The notes beneath the pieces were generated by a model. It did no database searches. It saw nothing but the letters and a program-made list of their open reading frames with translations, and was not told the origin of the DNA. A stretch of 64,000 nucleotides of DNA, from positions 47,683,092 to 47,747,091 of the forward strand of contig CM042156.1 of the NCBI GenBank assembly GCA_023376005.1, given 5' to 3'. The stretch is from Doryteuthis pealeii (taxonomy: Eukaryota > Mollusca > Cephalopoda > Myopsida > Loliginidae). This document shows positions 57,476-64,000 of this stretch, one piece after another; the first letter of the stretch is position 1; each line of letters starts with the position of its first letter. The translations under genes were made by a program, and so were the position numbers.

Positions 57476-58270
57476 CAACAAACTACAAAGTTTGAAAACA
57501 AGACGCGGATAGAAGAAGGGATTCTGTGATACTTTAGCGATCTATCTCACTAGTTGACTGACAACCTTTACACCTCAACGGCCTGGGTTCTAACTGATCA
57601 AGGGCTAGAGCTTTAGCTGAATTTATGTAAAATTCTCCCCACCATCCATCTGCTGCTGGATCACACAGAGGGCCGACACTTAAATTCAACGCCGACTTTT
57701 AGACAACATTATCCCTTAAAACTAAAGCCGTTATTCCTCTTTCTGGACATCACGTCTCCAATACTTCGACCATTAATTTTTTCAAAAGAGATTTCCTCAT
57801 AAAAATAACCTTTTTGCTTTTAACACCTAATGCCTAAAAATATTATCACTAAGTGGCTTACTTCATGGTGACCATACCAGTCTCTTTGTGTCCTCAAAAG
57901 GACAACCACCCACCCATTTACCTATGCCTGGGTTTTAACATCTTCGACTTTTATTCATTTATTTATTCTGACCATGTTCTCTTCCATCATAGTATCACAC
58001 CATGTTTGAAAATTATTTGAAATTCAAATTTTTATGAATTTTATCTACTGGAAATGTAAATTTATTTGCTTTAATTCTTTCTTTTTTTTCTGTTTTGTTG
58101 TAAGTTATATTTCAACAATCAACTCTAACATTATACAGATTATTCAAATAACATTTCAGCAATGTTTAACAAGACTATAGACTTCTGTTAAAATATTTTG
58201 TAATATAAATCTGATTCCATTTTATCTTCCTTTCTATGTAGAACCCTTTAATACTAGTTGTAAGATTTTT
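57476..58270. other. intronic sequence, no exon seen
   Basis: Mixed composition, no recognised repeat or reading frame. Confidence 0.45.
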
Positions 58271-58733
58271 CAGACTCTCATTTCCTGGGAATGACACTAA
58301 ACTGCATCTGGTGGTGTCGTCACTCCATTGCAATTCAATTATTACTTTTAGATCAGAATTGGTGAAACTATTAAATTCTATGCAATTTATTTGTATTAAG
58401 AATAGTTACTTGAAGCTATAATTGTTCACTAAGGGTTGTTATTGATAGTTACTTAAAACCATATAATTGCTTCAGCATTAAGAACTAGGGTTGGTTGAAA
58501 AGTTCTAGGGCTGACCAAGATACTATCATGGAATGTAATCAAATGAGGTTTATTTTTCAACATAATCCTGCTTCCCATACTTCTTCCATCAGTGTTGTAG
58601 TGCTTGGATCTCATTGGTCAAAAAAGTTGTCAATAGCAGATATGATGTCATCATGAACTTTTCAACCCACCATCTTAATGTAATAAGGGTTGACATGCTG
58701 TAAAGCCAACCAACCAACCAACCAACATTTAGG
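58271..58733 (+). repeat. fragmentary copy E of the ~600-bp repeat, interrupted by a mariner end
   Basis: tcctgggaatgacactaaac (58,283) and the tail gttgacatgctgtaaagcc plus aacc repeats (about 58,689-58,733) are the borders. The centre is replaced by unrelated sequence, including the mariner fragment at 58,488-58,685. Confidence 0.6.
58488..58685 (-). mobile_element. 3' fragment of a mariner-type transposase
   Basis: The minus strand reads EIQALQHWWKKYGKQDYVEK (about 58,610-58,550) across one uncertain junction, like the C-terminus of mariner transposases, and then runs to a terminal-like ggttggttgaaaagttc. Short and broken. Confidence 0.5.
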
Positions 58734-58904
58734 ATGTAGAAAGTAGTATTGCTTGATGAATATTAAGATTATTAGTTGCAATATATGGTCTTAATTTCTA
58801 TGTTATTCTCCATATATATATATGCCCTATCCCAAATATTGAGTGCTCATTATAGACACTGCAACCTTTTAACACAGTGATAATGAGATATATATTTATA
58901 TTAG

Positions 58905-59205
58905 TTAGGAGGTTGATTTAGAAGGCTATCACAATGCAGGTGTAAAGAAAAAAAATAATAATACGGTAACAATGGTGTTGTGTGTTAACCTGTATTTTAT
59001 TCTTGAATAAAATCTCTTTTTCAAAAGATCACTGGAATTGAAGTAGTCTAGTTATGGCATTTCTTTTTAAATGAATTTTGAAAAAGAGATTTTATCTCAA
59101 AAATTCAAGAATAAAATACAGGTTAACACACAACACCATTGTTACCGTATTATTATTTTTTTTTTTCCACCTGCATTGTGATAGCCTTCAAAATCAACCT
59201 CCAAA
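58905..59205. mobile_element. foldback element with ~120-bp arms
   Basis: Left ggaggttgatttagaaggc and right gccttcaaaatcaacctcc are the tips of inverted arms that include aacaatggtgttgtgtg and ctgtattttattcttgaa, with a loop of about 50 bp. It lies about 75 bp upstream of JmjC exon 3. Confidence 0.88.
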
Positions 59206-59281
59206 CCAATATATACACAATGCTTCAAGCAAATTATAAAACTCTCTTATATATTTATATATATTTACTTGTCTTGTTCAG

Positions 59282-59451
59282 ATGAAGTCAATGTTCCTTA
59301 CACTCTTCACTGTGGAGGATTCCAAAACGTTTTACAAGATAGTGTGATGTGGTTGAGCAATGGTGGAACCCGTTCAGTTCTGCACTATGATGACATGGAC
59401 AATTTAAATTGTGTTCTTGATGGAGAGAAGACTGTTCTACTTTTTGATATG
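59282..59451 (+). CDS. secreted JmjC-domain protein, coding exon 3 (HxD motif)
   Basis: Acceptor cttgttcag (59,281) and donor gatatg|gtcagt (59,451/59,452). The 170-base exon enters in phase 1 and leaves in phase 0 (residues 139-195). It encodes VPYTLHCGGFQ, MWLSNGGTRSVLHYDDMDN, LNCVLDGEKTVLLFDM. His173 and Asp175 form the HxD pair of the Fe(II)/2-oxoglutarate site in JmjC cupins. WLSNGGTRS before it and the NLNC / DGEKTVLLFD strands after it match the second and third cupin strands. The distal iron-binding His and the rest of the domain must lie in later exons, none of which I could identify before 64,000. Confidence 0.85.
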
Positions 59452-59528
59452 GTCAGTATATCACACTGGACATTTCTAGCTTTTTTTTTTTTTTTTTCAT
59501 TTACATTTTTATATGCTTATTTATAATT

Positions 59529-59780
59529 AGATCCAGTTTAGCTCCATCGGTAGAGCATCTGCCTAGGAACCACTATGTTCTGAGTTCAATACCAGCCCTC
59601 ATTAACGTATCACATGACTAGCACAGCTTGTATCTATGCTGTAAAATGGGGAGCTGATTGTAGGTGTGGCACTCTACATCAGATGCAAAAACAATCTCCC
59701 AGTTCTAGTGCTAGTGAAAAGGTTATAGACTCCCTCGCTGTCCGGCTGATACTAACAATTGGCCACTCCACCAACTTTAC
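59529..59780 (+). mobile_element. tRNA-derived SINE with 8-bp target-site duplication
   Basis: A box tagctccatcgg and B box agttcaatacc; body like 7,981-8,231 and tail actttac. Flanked by ttataatt (59,521-59,528 and 59,781-59,788). Inserted about 75 bp into the intron after exon 3. Confidence 0.88.
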
Positions 59781-59913
59781 TTATAATTTCCCCACCCCAC
59801 CCCCCCAACAAAAAAAATAGCTTTATTCCTTACAAAAATATTTTGGTCAGAATTTGAAAAAATTATTCAATTGACTGAATTATAAACATTTTAAAACCTC
59901 AACAATAAATCCA

Positions 59914-59915
59914 TT

Positions 59916-59949
<34 letters not shown>

Positions 59950-60250
59950 CAGTGTGCCAGTAGCATGGATTTCATTGACTCTCTCTGGCCATCCATCCCT
60001 ATCAGTCATCACTCTTGGCAAGTCCCCTAAACAGCATCCAGAGTTGATGGATTTAAATTTTTGCTGCTCAACCAACTCTGGTGTGTCCATGTGTTGGAGT
60101 CCATAAAAGAATGTTGCTTACAAGTTCATCCTTCTTAAGCATGTCTAGATTGTTTGGATAATTTACAAGATGGAAAATATGTGGTTGTACAGCTGCTGTT
60201 TTGTAGGCTGCTGCTTCCAGGATTTGTTCAAAACAGCAGTTACACTGAAA
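59914..60250 (-). mobile_element. 3' end of the APE-type LINE, minus orientation
   Basis: Opens with the (CAT)n tract that is the inverted (GAT)n tail. The minus strand then matches the LINE C-terminus (reading LLWTPTHGHTRVG and EDLPRV...DRDGW with frame breaks). 5'-truncated copy. Confidence 0.85.
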
Positions 60251-60254
60251 ACTT

Positions 60255-60465
60255 ATGACAAAGATTGATTTCTTTTATTTAGATTTTTTGGACTGTTGTC
60301 CTCATCTTTATTATTATATGCACAGCATTTTGGCCAATGTGTCCTCCAGCCATCTTCAGATATTTCTTGTCGCATTTGGGAACCTTCATGTCTTAATCAG
60401 GAGCCTTCACAGAACTTCAAACTGAAACCTTTATTTAATCCATTAGTATAGTAGACATTTCCAAC
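60255..60465 (-). repeat. 3' part of the 27.6-kb SINE family, minus orientation
   Basis: tgtcctcatctttatta and attttggccaatgtg invert the tail of the SINE at 27,636-28,013, followed by several gggaacctt-type repeats corresponding to its internal minisatellite. Confidence 0.75.
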
Positions 60466-60477
60466 CCATCCTTCGGG

Positions 60478-60755
60478 ACAGGGGTCCAGTACGCTTCGGC
60501 CACTGGACCAGTTATGTTAAATTAATAGCGTCGATCCCAGGGGGCTATCCTCCCAGGCAACACCTGCCCCCTTGACTTAAAGGGACAGGGCTGGGTTTAT
60601 TGCCCAGCGCCTGAGGCGCTCCCCTGAGGGGGAATGCCAAAGGGATCAACACAATTTTTGTTCTTTCCCACCCATGAGCTTCGGCTTGTGGGTGGGCCCA
60701 CATTAAAACAAGGCCTTGTGCCCAGCCCATACAAGTGGGGTATGAGGCAAATACC
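60478..60755. repeat. GC-rich hairpin-rich repeat (copy 2), uninterrupted
   Basis: Hairpins visible: ggtccagt/actggacc with a gcttcggc cap (60,483-60,509); agcgcc-tga-ggcgct (about 60,605-60,619); cccc-tga-gggg (about 60,621-60,632); cccaccca/tgggtggg with an agc-ttcg-gct cap (about 60,667-60,696). gcgtcgatccc (60,528-60,538) faces gggatcaacac (about 60,641-60,651) in a 9-of-11 long-range pairing. The minus strand holds a 61-codon frame matching copy 1. Likely a structured retroposon or an RNA-derived repeat. Confidence 0.8.
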
Positions 60756-60984
60756 CATTAGTGTAGATTGTTTTCATTCCGTTAACCTGCAATCTCCAGA
60801 TGATTGTCACTTAAAACTGTATTACCTCAACACTTATATCCATTGCACCATGTGTCTAAATTCAAACAGATATTTTTTGTAATATTTTAACATAATTGGA
60901 TAGCCAATCTGCTAGAAAAAATTTTAGTTGATCATAAAAAGATGATATCTCTTATGCTCTGCAACTGAAAGGTAACCTGATTTT

Positions 60985-61330
60985 TTATAATAATAATAAT
61001 AAGAAGAAGAAGAAGAAGAGGGGGACATAGAGAGACTGAGAAAATAGAAAGAAAAAGAAGACACCACAGTAAGAAGAAGAAGAAAAAGAAGAAGAATGGG
61101 AAAATATGGAAAGGAAAAGAAGAAGAAAAAAAAAGTAGAAAATATAGAAATAAGAAGAAGAGAAGGAAGAAGAAAAAGAACAAGTACAAGAAGAAAAGGA
61201 GATGACGAAGAAGAAGATACTGAAAGAAGAAGAATGTGAAAAGAAAAAGAAGAAAACATATAAAGAAGAAGAAGAAAAAAGAAGAGGGAGACGAAGAAGA
61301 AGAAGGAAATGAAGAAGGAGGGTATATATT
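60985..61330. repeat. polypurine tract rich in GAA
   Basis: About 340 bp in which the plus strand is almost entirely A and G (gaagaagaa runs). Open frames reading Phe/Ser/Leu on the minus strand are artefacts. Confidence 0.95.
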
Positions 61331-61464
61331 TGAGCAGAACTCAGATTATAATAATAACAGGACCTTATCTGTCATGTTCTACTAATTTTATCCATTATTT
61401 TAACAAGTGAAAACCTATTTCTTTGAATTTTTGAGTTGAGGCTTGATAATTTCTATTATTTGGA

Positions 61465-62080
61465 TTATTCTGACTATTGTCCTCATCTTTATTGTTATCT
61501 ATACTATGACGGCCGCCCCAGCTAGGAAATGAATAAAGACAGTCTGACTGATGAAGACGCTTTTATTTGGGTAAATACGGGAGTTGTTCCCTATCCTCCT
61601 GTTTCGCAACTGGTTTTCAACATCTTCAACTTCTTCAACGTGAAACTACAATAGAATACAAATAGACTATGTAGTTTCTCTAATACAACTAATAAAATCG
61701 AAAAAGAGGAGGAAAAGTTCCAAGCTTGTAATTACCTTCTTGTCGTCTTCAAATCCTGCTGCTAAATGAATTCGAAAAGCAGCGCCACGCAAACACGTGA
61801 CTTTTACCAGTGTTAAACAGTGCTTGTACCCACGCAATAGAATGGCCGAAGAAAACAAGGGAGATGATTATCTTGCATTTACATATACAATATTTTGGCT
61901 GATGTGCTCTTCGGCCTTCTTTAGGTATTTCTTGTCAGACTCGGAAACCTTCTCAAACTTGGGAACCCCCTTCCCAACTCAAGAACCTTCTTGTTGAACT
62001 CAAAAACCTTCATGTCATAATCAGGAGCCTTCACAGAACTTCAAACCGAACCCTTTATTCAATCCAAATAATATGAAGTG
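61465..62080 (-). repeat. 27.6-kb SINE family copy split by a 379-bp insertion
   Basis: The tail (ttgtcctcatctttattg) and the body (attttggctgatgtgctc, then repeated gaaccttct-type units) invert the SINE at 27,636-28,013 but are separated by unrelated sequence at 61,505-61,883. Confidence 0.75.
61505..61883. mobile_element. 379-bp insertion, LTR-like, 5-bp target duplication
   Basis: Interrupts a SINE copy. tatac occurs at 61,500-61,504 and 61,884-61,888. The insert begins tatgacggccgccccag and ends atttaca. It has a gaataaag motif near its start. No coding content; a solo LTR or other retroposon is plausible. Confidence 0.5.
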
Positions 62081-62279
62081 TAAACCTAGTGCTTTCATTT
62101 TGGTGTTTAAGTTCTTGTCCAATGTTTCCAATGTTTAAGGTCATCTGTCTTAATTGCCAAAAAACTGAGTGAATATTTCATTTTTGCTATTCTTACAAGG
62201 AATGAGTAAATATGAATATCGGTGAATTATAAATTGATTATTTTTCATCAATTCTTTCTAAGCATATCACAGAAATTTT

Positions 62280-63225
62280 TCCAAGCTGTGGCCATGTCAG
62301 TACTACTGTATGTTTACATCACTTGGACTCTAATGAAATGATTTAAGAAAAGGCTAGGTTGTAACTACACAAAGATGCTGGTGAGCAGTTTTCAACAAAT
62401 CCTGGAAGCAGCATCCCACAAAACAGCAACTGTATTGCCACTTACAAATCCTACAAACAAGACATGATGGGGAAGCTGGTGTTGTATATTGTACAAACGG
62501 AAAGAGGAATTTCCGGTTAAATTAAACAAAGCAAAGAAAAGACGACAAAATGACAAAGGAATTTTTTTCCGGGTAAAGCGAACAAAAGAAGGATGGGTAA
62601 CAATAAGTTCGGAAATAGATTTGCCCGTTATCAGATCAAAAGATAAAGATGCATAGGCAGTCGTTAATACAAAAGCCAGAGAGTCGAGCTGACAAGGGGT
62701 TAGTCGAGAGCGGTCAGACAGGAGACAGCAGACGGAGAAACAAGTGAGTGACCGCACTCACGGTCACAGCCGATGGGCTGTGAGCCGTCACGTGGCCACC
62801 TTCCACCTCACCAACGCTAGTCATCCCAGCAGCAGTAGTAGTCATTGTCTCCGCTGCCCACCACGTACAGCCAAGAAGAGAAATAAAGTCAACTCCTATA
62901 CGCATGTGTTGTAGATTTCATTAAGTGACCACTACATATATCGTCTAGGGTTAGTGACGATACCCGCAATATACCCACAACGTATACAGATACACGAAGT
63001 AGGGCCGCGAATTTGATGCCAGTATGTAACACTGGGACAAATTCATAAGTGACATTCTCCTATGGACTCCTACACATAGACACACTAGTATTGGCTAACC
63101 AGCAAAAACTTGCATGCATCAGCTCTGTGCAGACACTAGATGCCATGTAGAAGACCTGCCAAGAGTGATTGACAATAGGGACAGATGATGAGAGAGAGTC
63201 AAAGGAATCCATGTTATCAGCATGA
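62280..63225 (+). mobile_element. LINE 3' fragment split by a solo LTR
   Basis: 62,282-62,479 and 63,032-63,225 read as adjacent parts of the LINE C-terminus (FFQAVAMSVLLYVYITWTL; then DKFISDILLWTPTH and EDLPRVIDNRDR with stops), matching 13,780-14,190. The interruption is the element at 62,480-63,031. Confidence 0.85.
62480..63031 (+). mobile_element. solo LTR, 552 bp, with 4-bp target-site duplication
   Basis: Begins tgttgtatattgtac and ends gccagtatgtaaca, i.e. a TGTT...AACA terminus pair. ctgg flanks it at 62,476-62,479 and 63,032-63,035, and the LINE sequence resumes exactly outside. An aataaa signal (about 62,882) and a GC-rich region (62,755-62,865) fit U3/R. TG...CA ends with a 4-5-bp duplication are typical of LTR retrotransposons. 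No internal region remains. Confidence 0.85.
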
Positions 63226-64000
63226 CTTGATGAATATGAATCCTTTAGTTAACAGGAAACATTTATAGCTTTTATATTAATCTTCAAGGAACTGTGTTGT
63301 CTATCACATTGTAAGATTCAAAGTGATAATACTTGAAGATAAAACTCCAACAAAGGTTGATAGACAAAACATTTAATAGGTATACAGCACAAGAATCAAC
63401 AGGGTACATAATACATAGATACATATACAAGAGTAGAGATTATGACACATTCATGAATGGTAAAATACAAGATATTTAGGTATCAAAGAGATACCTAAAT
63501 GTACATAAAAACGTAGTTACGGATACATGACTAAAGGATAGTCATATATCGTATAAGAGACTTACTAGCAGTGAGTGGCCAGTGTTAAGGGCCGAAGCCC
63601 CAACGAGAAGGGAGCAGACCTAAGTCTAACCCATAGTGTCTCGTAGGTCGAGCAACAGGAAAAAGAGCGAGAAGAAGTTCAAATTAGCCGCTTAAATAGA
63701 CCAGGTCCCTAGCAGGAACCAGCGAAACCAAACGGGCTGACAACTCCCCAAGCAAATATGAAAATAACTCCCACAACATTATTAAAAGTAAATGCACAGC
63801 AAATAGTTAGAGAAACATCTGCCTCATTTTTCCCACTTCTATTAGTTTTAATTTACTTTGCATAAAAATTCAAATGGCATTCAAATGCTTATTGGGGTGA
63901 AAAATAGAATTGGCACCCCTAATTCAAAAACCAGATGATGATGATGATGATGATGATGAATTTATCTTACGCAAAATTTCAGCATTTGCAAAAAACTATT
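63226..64000. other. unassigned sequence at the right edge
   Basis: Mixed sequence with a GC-richer patch (agggccgaagccccaacg near 63,590) and a (GAT)n tract at about 63,935-63,958. No JmjC exon 4 or other gene identified. Confidence 0.45.

Noticed and set aside
60924..61259. Minus-strand Phe/Ser/Leu-rich open frames
   Set aside because: They are translations of the polypurine GAA tract.

Overview
This is eukaryotic, AT-rich, repeat-dominated animal DNA. There are no bacterial operons. Genes are sparse and interrupted by long introns, and most of the sequence is mobile-element debris: tRNA-headed SINEs with target-site duplications, LINE fragments, mariner and hAT remnants, Helitrons, LTR-like pieces, foldback elements, minisatellites and (TA)n tracts. 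The mix of tRNA-derived SINEs, APE-type LINEs with (GAT)n tails and (TA)n tracts suggests a lophotrochozoan, most likely a cephalopod mollusc such as an octopus. That assignment is inference from repeat style and gene families.

Two protein-coding genes are supported. (1) On the minus strand, 26,713 to 19,403, is one very large coding exon of about 2,430 codons. It encodes a multi-C2H2 zinc-finger protein of the ZNF592/ZNF687/ZNF532 type: a low-complexity Ser/Thr/Pro-rich N-terminal half and about 18 fingers in the C-terminal third. The frame is broken in a few places by single-base indels, two in A-rich runs and several in an internal 27-bp coding minisatellite. (2) On the plus strand, three exons (50,941-51,203, 54,629-54,780 and 59,282-59,451) join in phase. 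They encode the N-terminal 195 residues of a secreted or ER-type JmjC/cupin protein with a signal peptide and an HxD iron-binding motif. The gene runs off the right side. The 38.7-39.5 kb interval between the two genes has divergent candidate splice donors, an E-box palindrome and locally higher GC, and may be a shared head-to-head promoter; this is speculative.

Layout. 0-7 kb: two minisatellites (36-bp and 65-bp units), foldback elements and a LINE tail with a restriction-endonuclease-like domain. 7-9.6 kb: an intact SINE and a small promoter-like segment. 10.9-14.2 kb: a nearly full-length but frameshifted APE-type LINE. 14.2-19.2 kb: TIR elements, a mariner in a (TA)n tract, a foldback element and a MITE with telomere-like repeats. 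19.4-26.8 kb: the zinc-finger gene. 26.8-36.5 kb: intron-like sequence with a long-TIR element, SINEs, and a Helitron nested in a TIR element. 36.5-42.8 kb: AT-rich sequence with few recognisable elements. 42.8-50.8 kb: hAT remnant, LTR-like pieces, a second Helitron, a large composite inverted repeat and a GC-rich hairpin-rich repeat. 50.9-59.5 kb: JmjC exons separated by repeat-filled introns. 59.5-64 kb: SINE, LINE tails, a second hairpin-rich repeat, a polypurine tract and a solo LTR inside a LINE fragment.

The most unusual items are the GC-rich two-copy repeat with several UUCG-capped hairpins and a long-range stem, the 30-bp module with TTAGGG-like repeats shared by two different foldback elements, and the coding minisatellite inside the zinc-finger gene.
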